Positions 1-11,500 of a stretch of 64,000 bases of DNA are shown here, piece after piece. Origin of the DNA: Anaeramoeba flamelloides (taxonomy: Eukaryota; Metamonada; Anaeramoebidae); NCBI GenBank assembly GCA_027625915.1, contig JANTQA010000070.1, positions 4,221,001 to 4,285,000 on the forward strand. The letters are read 5' to 3'. The notes below the pieces were generated by a model. It had not been told where the DNA came from and ran no database searches. It saw nothing but the letters and a program-made list of their open reading frames with translations. The stretch's first letter is position 1. Each line of letters starts with the position of its first letter. The translations under genes were made by a program, and so were the position numbers.

Positions 1-75
1 TTGATATTTTGGGGTCTGTATTCTTTTATAATATCTGAATGTATGTGTGCTTCATAAAAATATATATATAAACTT

Positions 76-620
76 CATTCCAAAAATTTGTATACACACA
101 AAATCAAAAATTGGAAAAATAAAACTCAATTTATTATATTTTTCCAAACTTAATATAAAACCACATTTAACTCCTCAGTATTAATGTTTTTATAATCAAT
201 CTTTTTATCCAAATAAAAAAAAAAAAATAAAATAAAACGAAAAAATAAAAAATTGTATGTCTCCAAAATTTTGAAATGATCGAAAATAACAATTATTGGT
301 AAATTTGTTTAAATTTCACCAACAATTGTTGATCAATCAAATGATAAGATACCATCTACCAATTATATGTGATTTTTTATTTTAACAGAACTCACTCTAA
401 CCGTGTATCAATCATTGTAAAAAAAAAAAAAAAAAAAAAACTGTCATCTCAAAACGAAATAGATTACTTTACTGGTTAAAATGAAATGAAAACATCACAG
501 AAAGAACAAAAAAATGAAATAGTTTGTAAAATCAAAATTATTTCCATATTAAATGTAAAGTGTGGTAGTGTTATTCGTTCAACTGTTTAAAACTGTGTCC
601 AAAATTTTGGAATTTAGTTT
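76..620 (+). repeat. Dispersed repeat R6, copy a
   Basis: It begins TTCCAAAAATTTGTATACAC and ends near the complementary AAAATTTTGGAATTTAG, so the ends form a short inverted repeat. The first 120 bases are nearly identical to 11996-12110. Other diverged copies lie near 22319-22690, 30810-31140, 40664-41060 (reverse) and 62195-62812 (reverse). No coding capacity is visible. It looks like a non-autonomous DNA element, with family unassigned. Confidence 0.6.
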
Positions 621-1687
621 AGTTAGTAAAATCAAAATTATTTCCAAATTGAATGAAAGTGAATTATTATTATTCTTTAGAACTATTTTATCCCAGCCTA
701 ATATTTTTGGAATTTAGTTTAATTCAAATATCACTTAATCTGAATTATCTGAAACAATTTTTCTTAATCAAAGGGAAATCTAAGGTACATCATTTATCTA
801 TGAGAAATTAAAAAAAAAAAAATGATATAAAAAACAAAAAAACTAAAAAATGGTAAAAATGATTGTTCAAAACCAAAATTACTTCCAAATTCAATAAAGC
901 TGTGAGTATTGTTCTTCTTTAAATAATTTTAACTGTGTAAAAAATATTGAAATTTATTGTTCCTGTCCAAGGTTAAATGAAAAATCATTTAATCTGGTAA
1001 TGATAGAATTTTGAAGTGATTAAATTTGTTTCTTCTTTCGTGACTAAATTCGTGACTAAATTTGGAACTCCCAATTCAAAGTAAATATTGAAATTTAGTA
1101 TAATAATAACTAGAATATGACACAATTTTTTTTTTCAAAGATATTATATGAAAATTTCCTGATCTAAAAGTACAAGTCTATTTGAATCTATTTAATATAC
1201 TTTGTTCTAATAAAATAAATAAAAATAAAAAAAATGTCTCCAAATTATTGTTCTGTGTATGTCGATTGGCATATACCGTGTATTGGCATTTATTCCTAGG
1301 TGAGATTTAAAGAAAAAAATCTATATTATTTTAAGTTCTTTATATTGTCTAATATGATGAATTTTCTTTCAAATCTACTCTTTCAAATAATCATATTTTG
1401 AATATTTAAAAAAGTTTTTTAAATTCAAAAAAAAAATTTTCTTTTAAAAAAATAATCTTTTTTAAAAATTAAACAATGATTTTTTTTTGGTTTTTGAAGG
1501 TGTTGAATTTAAAATAGTTTATTTTGGGGTTGGGTATTTCTTGGTTTATTTATTTCTTTTTTATTTATTTATTTTTTGATGAAATATAAATTATTTTATT
1601 AAAATATTTTGTTCTTTGTTTTTTAAAAGAACTTTTGAAAAAAAATTTAGATTTTGATTTTTACAGTATCCTTGAGATTACTAAGCT

Positions 1688-2264
1688 ATTTCCAAAAAAG
1701 TAGTGGCAAATTTATTTTAAAATATATCTTTTAGACTCAATCTTCAAAAAAGTATTTAAATATACAAAATCATTAACTACTATGTATCGATTATTGGTAA
1801 TAATTCAATTTGTTCCTTAGTATTGTATTACATAAATAAAAGATATTAAATTTTCTGATCTCGTTTTTATCTGATATTTGTTAGGTGTTAAAATTAGTGT
1901 TTATTATTTTCTTTTTGAAAGAAAAAACCGTTTTCATAACTTGTTTAATCTTTACAAATTTTCAAATAGAATTGAAAAAATATAACTGCATTTGATTGTT
2001 TAAAAAATCATTTGTATCCTTTCCATATTTCTAGTTTTTTATTGAAATTGGTTGTTCATTGTTTTCACAAAAAAAAGTACTATTTTTTTTTTTCATTTTT
2101 TGAAAATATTTCATCAGACATATTTTGAAGTAAATACCTTAGCCATTTATTCAATTGGTATTAACATTAAACTTAATTTGATATCGTCAATTAATGAATA
2201 TTTCCTCTATCAAAGATGATTTTTTATGAAATGTAAAAAAAAATTCACCACTTTTTTGGAAATA
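1688..2264 (+). repeat. Dispersed TIR repeat R4, copy a
   Basis: The left end TATTTCCAAAAAAGTAGTGG and the right end CCACTTTTTTGGAAATA are near-perfect complements. The interior matches 10181-10742 (reverse), 44557-45137 and 57404-57980 along most of its length of about 580 bases, including the ATTCTTGGTAATAATTC-like segment. It has no open frame. This is a MITE-like element of unknown superfamily. Confidence 0.65.
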
Positions 2265-2574
2265 CTTTATTTGTAAAAAAGTTTAATAATATGTTTCTTG
2301 ACATATTATAATTTTTGCACACAGCTATCAACATTTAATAAAATTCGATCTATTTTAAAAAATGATAGCGCTCATTTTATTAATCTTGAGGTTGTATTGT
2401 TAAGGAATAGTTTTTTAAAAATTTCAAAATACAAAAAATTTATGTATTAAATTATAATTAATTAAGATGAAAAGAAGTTTGATCTATTTCTTGGGTGTGA
2501 GTTGTTTTTTACTTTTTGTGCACTTTGATTGGTTTCATTTTATAAAACAAAATTTAAAACACAATTTTTTGTTA

Positions 2575-3032
2575 CTGTTAAGAGAAAAATGTTGGAAACA
2601 GAAAAATGGTTTGACACCATTTTTAATTGGGAACATTAGTAAAATTGAAAATCAAATCCTATTGATATCTAGGTGAATTTTATATAAATCCAGGTTTAAA
2701 GGTGTTACAAGTTCATTAATTTGTGGTTTGTGTAGAATACTCATTTGAATGGTTGATAACTAAAGTAGATCATGCTATTTTATCAAAAAACCAAGTTTTA
2801 GTAAAGTTTACTATTAATTCTGAAAATGGTAATTTTTAAACTTGCTTTAGATTATAAGAGATAAGGTTTTGAAAAAGTAGAATTTCATTAATTCTTATTC
2901 TAATAAGTAGATTATTGTTATTTTCTTTAGTTATTTCACAAACGATTGAAATTAAAAATCATTTTCAGTAATGTTCCCAATTAAAAATGGTGTCCAACCA
3001 TTTTTCTGTGTCCAACATTTTTCTCTCAACAG
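2575..3032 (-). mobile_element. MITE with TTA target duplication, copy A
   Basis: The 458-bp element has long terminal inverted repeats beginning CTGTTAAGAGAAAAATGTTG and ending CATTTTTCTCTCAACAG. It is flanked by TTA on both sides (2572-2574, 3033-3035). Its interior is the reverse complement of the copies at 29238-29697 and 40163-40604. A 3-bp TTA/TAA duplication with no internal gene fits a PIF/Harbinger-type MITE, but the superfamily is inferred only from the duplication. It lies just downstream of the helicase exon, probably in its intron. Confidence 0.85.
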
Positions 3033-3317
3033 TTATTTTCTTTTCCAGTCTTAAATTTTAGAGTTTTAAAGATCAAGCAGTATCTTTGAAAATAAATTTT
3101 GATAAAAAAGATTACCAGTTCTGCTTTTAAAAGAAAATCCCAAATAAGTGTAGTTGATTTTTAAAAGAAAATGACAAAATTATTCAAAATAATCAGGACA
3201 CTACATTTCCTCAAAAAAAATTCTGTCGATCTTTCTTGAATGGAAGATTCTTTTTCAATAACAAATGAAAAAAGAAATAAAAAAATGAGAAACCAAAAAT
3301 TAAAGGAAATGGCAAAC

Positions 3318-4210
3318 CTTCCTGGTGTAGCAATAACAATTTCAGGTTTATTTTCTAATAAATTGGCCTGTACGTCAACTCTTTTCCCACCAACAATTAA
3401 CACAGAGTCTATATCTGTATATTTTGAAAATTTTTCAGAAACATCAAAGCATTGCTTGGCAAGTTCACGTGTTGGGGTTAAAATTAAAACACGGGTGGAA
3501 TTCTGTTTTCGTGATCTGAGTTGCAGATGATGGAAAATTGGAATCAAAAAAGCTAGTGTCTTTCCAGAGCCCGTAACAGCAGAAATGGCCAGATCCCTTC
3601 CTTCTAATGCTAAGGGTATTGATTTTTCTTGCACTTCTGTTGGCTTTTCATATTCAAAATCCCTTAAAGTTTTGAGAATTGGAGAAGACAAATGGAAATC
3701 CTTGAATCGGATTTTTGTTTTTGGCACAAACTTTGTTTCTTTTGATTTTTTTAAAATCTTTTTTTTTGTTTCACGGACTTGGCTGGAATACTTTTGAAGA
3801 AATTCTTTGTCTAAACTTTTTTTTATTCCTGTCTCATTTAACTTTGTTAAATGTTTATTGATCTTTTCATCAACACTCGTAATTAAATTCTTTTGTTGAT
3901 CATTTGTTTCAGCAATAATATTTGGTTCGGGGATTTTTCTCTTTGGATTTGTTTCAATGATTCTTGGAGTTGGATCAAAAAAGTCATCCTTGGTTTTGTT
4001 CTTGTTCTTGTTCTTGTTTTTTTTACTTTTTTTGTTTTTGGTTTTATTTTTTTTATTTTCATTATCACTTTCACTTTCACTGGATAGGGAAGAATTAACT
4101 GAGTGTCCAAACTTGTAATTTGAATTTAAATCATCTGAATCACTCCCACTTGAAAAGTTGGGAATTTCATCATCAGAATTTATTGTTAACACATAATCAT
4201 CGTTTAACAT
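3318..4210 (-). CDS. DEAD-box RNA helicase, first exon (DDX27/Drs1-like)
   Basis: Likely an ATP-dependent RNA helicase of the Drs1/DDX27 group, which acts in nucleolar large-subunit ribosome assembly. The exon encodes 297 residues plus two bases. Residues 1-165 are acidic, then K/N-rich. From about 169 come the Q-motif region (FKDF, then EVQEKSIP), Walker A AVTGSGKT (211-218), motif Ia PTREL (246-250), GG at 274-275 and motif Ib TPGR (295-298). The frame then hits GTTTGC, a plausible 5' splice site, after the two bases AG of the Arg codon. Translation past it turns hydrophobic and meaningless, so I end the exon at 3318. DEAD, SAT and the whole RecA2 domain are missing from the window. Either a long repeat-filled intron carries on past the left edge, or the gene is truncated. 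The Drs1/DDX27 assignment rests on the ISAVTGSGKT and IVIATPGR context. Confidence 0.85.
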
Positions 4211-7200
4211 TTTTTTGAGTTTTTAAAAAAATGATTGTGATCTCTTGTTTTAAAAAGTTTGGTAATTCTATTTGATTTAAACTATGACAAGTCTTTAATT
4301 TGTAAAATTGAGTCGAAATTTTTTTTTTGGATTCTTTGAAGATGAAAATCATTTTTTAGTTTAATTACGTAATTTTTTTATTGGGATTTTTGTTCTTTGG
4401 TAGCTAAAAAGGATTAATATTTTTATTAAATATTTGCAACGATCATTAATCAAAGATCGTTTGAACCCATTAAAATAAAATTTGAAGAGTGGGAAAAGAG
4501 TTCTATTATGAGACAATTGTTTCTAATTCTTGTAAAATATTGTTAATAATCAAGAGTTAATTTTTCGATTATTTTTTTTTCTGATTGGTATTTACTAAAA
4601 GTCTTTATTGATTTTTTTTTCTTTAAGGGATATTTATCAGAAATGTGACTCTCTCAAATTAAAGTACATTAATATTGAAGATAAATTACTCTATCTCTTT
4701 CAGGTCCAAATCACGGATTGTTTAAGACAAGAAATAAAACTGAAAAGAATCAAAAAATAAAGATATCAATTTTCAATTAGTTCTCACTTTTCACAAAAAA
4801 AAGTTAAATACTATTTTTAATTTGGAACCTTAATAGAGACTTGAAAAGTGGATCTCTTAAAAAAAGATAAAATAAAAGATTAAAGACACTCTGGAGAATT
4901 TAACACAATAATAATTTTTTAATACTATATTTTGGAAATAGCGTTTTTCTTTGATTTGATCAAAAATTATTAAAATTGTTGAAACAAATTGACTATTTTT
5001 GATATCTCAAAAACTGTAGATTGGATTCCAATTATAAATCAGGATTAAATTGTTTTTTTGATTTGGTATGATTGAAAATAATTTCATGTATTATACTTTG
5101 AAGTAAATTGGTTTACTTTTTTTAATTGATTTTATTTTTAGTTTTTGGTAAGGTTAAGAAATAACCTTCTTGTGAAAACTTTTTTCCTGTTTATTCTTTT
5201 TATCAGAAATGGCACTTTTTTAAAACTTGTTTCAAGTTTTTATTTTAAAAGAATAAAGGTATTTTCTAAATTAAAATTTTTTTCTCATTTTCTATTTAAA
5301 AAGGTGAAGAATCAACCCATATATGTGAATTAGAGATTGTAGTCTGAAGAAAAGAACTTTTTTAAAATATATTACTCACTTTATTAAAATAGAAATTTTT
5401 AAAAAATTTATTATTATAAGCAATCTCAAAAAAAAAGAAATTCCTCACATTTTCAAAAAACTATTTTATCGAGTATTTAATGATTTTTCGTCTAAATTGA
5501 TGAAAATTTTAGAAATTTCTGCATTTGATCCAAATCGATCATGAAATATATTATGAGTAGAACAATCTTTTACTATTTCACACTTTCCTTCACATTATAT
5601 TATTTTAACGTTATATGATAGGTTATTAGAAACAATCAAATTTTGAACTAGATTTTATGGTTATGTGATAGCCTATTACAAACAGTGTTATTTTATAATA
5701 GATCAACAATATCTCATATTGAGAGAGAAAAAAAAATTAAATTTGAATTTTTGAAAGAAACATTCTAAAAGATCAAAAATTTAAAAAAATTTTTTAAATT
5801 TTTTGATAGATCTTCAATTTCTAAACACCTAAAAATCAAAAGGCAATATTATTTTAAATAAATTATTAAATTGATTTTCCAATCTCTGGAAAATTTTTTT
5901 TTTGTAAATTTGAATTTGTTTCATAAACAAAAAGATTTTTTTAAACTAAATTTTTGAAGAAAAAAATTATCATAAAACCTATATTATATGTAAAATTATC
6001 TAAAAAAAAATTTTTATTTTCGATTTAATAGAGAAAACAGTCAATTTCTTTATCTAAGAAATTTTAAATTAGATTTTAAAGGGATACAATATTTTATCTG
6101 AACTTTGATAAAACGATAATTATTTTTTAAGTTTAATCAAGTGATGTGATTCAGAAAATCACTTCTTGTTTTTCTGAAACCCTATACCCTAATTTAGAGA
6201 TTTTAATTCTTGTTTATACGTAGGGGAGACAATAACTTGTATAATAATTATTCTTTCAAAAATAGAACCGAAAAAAAGTTTTTAATCCAAGATAAGAAAA
6301 AGTTAGATATTAAAGATCTAAACAAAAAAAAAAAAAAACTAGAAAATAAGTACCTATTTTAACACAAAAACTTTGAACCAAAATTAAATACAAAAAAATA
6401 AGTCCAAATTAAAGTTCAAAATTCAGATTCGAGGAAAATAATTTTTGTAAAAAAAAATTCCAAAAATTGTTTCTTAATTCGAGGATTTTTTTATATCTAA
6501 AATTTCCTTGAAAGTTTGTCTTTAAACAGTGGAACTGACTGGAAAATAATAATTTAAAAGTTTTATTTTGTTTCCCCCATTATAATCAAGGGGCTTTTAG
6601 TTGTATCCTTTTGTGTTGTTCATTCGGAAAATTTCAAGATCTCTACCTTTATGACACCTATTTGTGTAATACATTACTTGGTCGAAGTTAATCCCAATAC
6701 AAAGCCAAAGTACATTTTCAAAATTAATTAGAAACATTTTTAATGTATTTGAATTATCCACAACAAATACACCCCAACCCTTTTAAATATTGAGATCTTA
6801 AATTACTTTTATAAATTTAAGTTTATTTCAATTTAAAAACATAAATTTAGTTAATAAAAAGAAAGATTCACAAGAGAATATTGGATTTATTGGTAAGGAT
6901 TAATTGCTCAAGAGCTCTTAATCTGTTCAAGAGAGAGTTTTGAAGTGATTAAATTTGTGACTCCTAATTCAAAGAGTAGTCAAAAGAATCTTTTAATTAC
7001 AGTCATTAGAAGTATTTTAAACTCAATTTAGTTTTCTTAAATACCATAAAGATACTATAAAAGAAAATAAAATAATAAAAAAAAAGAAGAGAATAAAAAA
7101 AAAAGAAAAAAAAATAAAGTGTGGAATAAAAAAATTAAGATATAAAAATAATTGTTGTATTGGTATTGAGAGGATATGTGTTTCTGTTGAGTTGAATGGC

Positions 7201-8538
7201 TTGCTATTTAGACTTAGATTTTAGTTCATTTTTTCTTATAGCGTGCTGTTTCATATTAGTCAGAAAATATTCTATCGTGATGTAGTATCCACAAGAGAAT
7301 AATAAATAGGGCATATTTCTATTTATTTATTTTTTTTTATTTGTCATTTTTTAATAATGTCATATTGTTTGCTGAACCAAAAAGTTTTAGATTTATATAA
7401 GAAACTTATAAAAAATATTATTTTTTTTTTTTCAATTTCCGAAAATATTTCACACAGTAGTGACTATACATTCAATTATAATTTGGAAATAGTCAAATTA
7501 AAAACTATTTCTTTAGTATAAAGTTGAATTGTCCAAGTATAAAAAAAGTAATTATTTTCAGAGAATTTTTAATTCGATTCTTTGGTTCTTTTTCTTAGAT
7601 TTTTTTATGTTCAACAAAAAGAAAAAATTGATTTGATTGTGCCTTTGAATCAAAAAATTATATTTTTTTCAAGTTTAGAATAATTATTTAATTTTTCTCA
7701 AATCAAGTAGATTCTTTATATGAGTTATTTTAGAACTTAGTAGTTATATTTTTAAAGTATATTTTGATTCACTTCCTTTTACAAATATTACGATTTCTTT
7801 CTTCTTTCACATAAAATATTTTTTTGAAATAATTGAGAAATATGTCGAATTTTGAACTTTTTTGAAAATGAGAAAAAAGGATCATACTTTTAAAAAACAA
7901 TAATTCATCTTCGAAAATCGCTTTAAACAAGTTTGGTTTTATCATACCCAGACTTGTCATTTGTTTTTCAATTTCAAGATGTGTTAAATTTTTCTGAATT
8001 AGCTATTAAATTTACTTGAAAATTTTTTTTAGTTTAATAGGTGCTTGATAAGAGTAAAATTACCTTTTATTAAGACAAAACGAAATCCTTTCTCACTTTT
8101 TTAATATCTTTCTTCAAATAGAGTTTACACATCTTAAAATTACTTTTGAAACCAGACCTTTAGGTTTCAATTTTTCTTCATAAAAAATTATGAAATGGAA
8201 TTTTGAATACAATTTGAAAAAGACCTTTTTACGATTTGTACACACGAACAAAAATGTGTAGTGGAACAAAAATGCAAATAAGGTTTAATCAACTTGTCTA
8301 AGGCAATTAACCCTAAAGTGATTTCTAAATATTAAGATTTTATTTTTTTACATTTCTTTTCCTTTCCAATTTTTTTTAATTTCTTTTTGATTTCTTTTCT
8401 TTTTTTTAATCTTTCTGGCCAATAAAAAAATAAAAAAAAAAATTCAAAACCTAAAACCGTCAACAGCAAACTTATCAACGTGGTTCATTTTTTTTTTTTA
8501 TTTTACACTAAAAAAGAAAACTATTTTTTTCCTTTGAA
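4211..8538. other. Intergenic region between divergent genes
   Basis: About 4.3 kb separates the divergently transcribed helicase and PNUTS genes, so both promoters should lie here. I see no coding exon. A degenerate copy of the mariner-like palindromic MITE occupies about 6355-6540. A segment near 7480-7760 resembles one arm of the palindrome at 16788-17655. The stretch 6560-6790 is slightly less A+T-rich but has no convincing frame. No core promoter element can be called in such biased sequence. Confidence 0.5.
6355..6540 (-). repeat. Degenerate mariner-like MITE R2, copy 6
   Basis: It ends in GTTTGTCTTTAAACAGTGGA followed by ACTGACTGG, matching the right TIR of the palindromic family at 16323, 50232, 54916 and 60520. 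The central CCAAATTAAAGTTCAAAATTC also matches. The left end is eroded and no TA duplication can be read. Confidence 0.5.
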
Positions 8539-11500
8539 ATGACTCTACAACAAAACTCAACACAAACTAGTCAAACCTTTTTAACTGAACCTCGTTTTGG
8601 CTCCACGATCTCTCTTGAATATCTAGAAAAGCTGATCACTTTTGATATTCAAATGATTGTAAAATTCCTAACGAACGGGGGTATTAAATCACTTTCACAT
8701 TTCGTCTTGCAAAAAGTTCAATCGTCTGATTATTCGAACCTTTTAAAAATTTTGAATCTTTTATTAAAGCTTAGTAATAACGATCCGAACCCACTCTATT
8801 CCTCGAAGATCAGTCTGCTGATCAATGAGATAGACAAAGTTATTCATACTAGTGACTTTCTCACGTTTTATCCTGATTTACAAAAACGTTTGAGTATTGA
8901 TAATTTAATTGCACAATTACAGAAAAAGTTTAACGAGTTAGTTCGCAAAAGGGGATTTGAAGATAGTTTAGAATTACAGATTTTTGAACAGAACTTTCCA
9001 CAAAAGACAAATACACTGAAAAAGTTGCGTGTAAATGATAAAATTCCTCAAAATGGTATTGTTTTGGTTTCTTTTTCTCTCAAATCTCTTATCTTTTTTA
9101 TCCTAACCTATTCTTTTTTTTTTTTTTTTTTTTTTTTGAAATCAAATCTAAAAGGTAAAATTAATTTTTTTTTTCTTTTCTTTTCTTTCTTTGCAAAATC
9201 TTTTTCAAAACAAAAAAAAATTCTTTTTTATTTTTTTGTTTTTTGTTTTTGTTTTTTGAAATTTTTTTTGAAATCAAGTTTAAAAGTCGTAATTCGGCTT
9301 GAAAGTGTTTTTTTCGAACAACATTTTGGGTGGTATGTTGGTTATTACAAATCAAATAAAGAGTACACGAGTAACAAACAAAGATTTTTCCAAATTGTTG
9401 TTTAATTTTTTTGACTCTTCTTTTTAAGAATTAATTGGCCAAGTCCTTTAAAAAAGCTTGCCAAAAAAAGTTTTCAAAAGTATTCCACTAAAATAACCAA
9501 TTAACTCGTTAATCAGACTATTTTCCAGGAACATATTATACACTTTTGAAGCACTTTTTTAAAACGGCTTTAACACAAGAAAATGATGGTTAATGAACAC
9601 ACAAAAAATTTCAGGACTGTTACAAAGCTTTCCAAGTCTTTCAGACAATTTTAAAAGCTTTCAAACACTTTCCAATACTTTAAAAGGGTGGCCATCTTTG
9701 TAAAAGTGCGATTTTTTGTAGTTTATGTTTGTATTTAGGTTGTTCAATTTTAATTAACAAAATATATAAATGTGATCAGAATTATGCAAAAAAAAAACAA
9801 AAAAGATTAAGCGATCAAATTGAGATTTTTAATTTCTTGTTTTCCAAAATATTAGTCTTTTTTTTTTTTTAGAAGCAAAAACCATTAATTAGTTGAGAAC
9901 ACATCGCTTCTCTCTTTGTAAAAATTTTCATGAATGTCAAATGGTAATGTTCAATGATTGAAAAAAAAACAAATATTCTTTTAAAATCAAAATTCGGAAA
10001 CTGAAAATAACAGTATGATAATTGTTTTTGATCAATTGAAAATATTCTTAAAAAACGCAAAATACATACCCATTTTAGAGACAAATAAAACAATTGCTGA
10101 GTCAACATTTAACGATTCTAATTGTGAAATTGTTTAAAAATTCTAAATCCATTAATTGAAATCTATATGTAAAATATTAGGATTTCCAAAAAAGTCGGGC
10201 ATTTTTTTTTACATTTCATAAAAAATCATCTTTGTTAGCGGAGATATTCGTAAATTGACAATTCTAATTTTAAGTTAAATACTAATATCTCTTGAATCAA
10301 TTAGTATGATTTGTATTTCAAAACATTTCAAATCAATAAAAAAAAAAAACACTTTTTTTGTCCAAAATGAAAGCATGTCCAATTTAAATAAAAAAATGGG
10401 CAACACGATAAGGATCAAATGATTTTTTAAACAATCAAATGTAGTTATAAATTTTCCGTTCTATTTAGAAATTTTATTTGAGATTAAAAAAGTTCTGTAA
10501 ACGATTTTTTTGATCAAAAAGAAAAAAATAACCACTAATTTTCTTACCTAAAAAAAAATCATATAAAATCAAGATCTGAAAATTTCATATCTTTTATTTA
10601 TGTTGTAAAAATGAACAAACAAATTGAATTATGGCTAAGAATCAATAAATGATTAATAATGATATATATATTTAAATAGTTTTATTGGAATTTAATTTAA
10701 TAAAGATATTGTAAAATAAATTTTTCCTACTTTTTTGGAATTAGCTTATAAGCCGCTGAGTATCCATTAACCATCCTAAAAAGGTTATTGATTAAAAATA
10801 TTCAAAATCTATCAATTTTAACACTTTGGTAAATGTAGAAATCCAAAAAATCCCAAAAACTGAAAAATTAATATAGAAATGATGACTGGAAATTAAAATC
10901 TAATTTTGACGATCACAAATAAAAAAAAAGTTTTCGCTTTTTTAAAATGGCTATATCCCTTAGATAAATTCTAAATTTATGAGAAAAAATCTATTAGGAT
11001 AATTATTTTATTTTTTTATCCATAAAATAAGTGTATTATATTCTTTAGATCTTTTCTTTGAATGATTGTTTTCAAAATTTTACATATATTGAGTAACTTT
11101 GAGGAAAATGTTTTTAGCAATCTGCTTTCTTTAATTTAATGCAAATTCAAAATAATCAAACACCTTTCAATCAATTCATTCAAATAATTTTAAATTGATA
11201 AAAATAAATTTTCATTGTAAAATTTAAAATCAAAAGTTAGATTTTCATTTTTGCTAATCTTCTCATTAATTTTTAAGATTTTTGATTTTTTTAATTTCTA
11301 CATTTACCAAAGGGATTAAATTGATAGATTTTGAACATTTAAACAAGAATCCTTTAGGACGGTTAATAGATACTTAACCGTTTAAATATTTATCACTAAA
11401 ATGGGTATGAATTTTTGTGTTTTTTAAAAATATTTTCATTTGAACAAAAACATTTATCATACTGTTTTTTTCAACTTTTCGAATTTTGATTTAAACAGCT

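Larger units (their letters stand above)
1..3160. other. Repeat-filled stretch, no gene seen
   Basis: No coding region is recognisable on either strand apart from the helicase shadow near its right end. The stretch holds diverged dispersed repeats described separately (76-620, 1688-2264, 2575-3032) and A/T-rich filler. A partial duplication of the 76-620 repeat lies at about 625-720, and another related piece at 841-980. The remaining exons of the helicase on the minus strand should lie here or beyond the left edge. I looked for the DEAD, SAT and C-terminal helicase motifs on the minus strand and did not see them. Confidence 0.6.

Noticed and set aside
3170-3250. A microexon giving KIDRIFFEE after the helicase first exon
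   Set aside because: The phase fits, but the sequence does not match the expected segment after ATPGR well enough.
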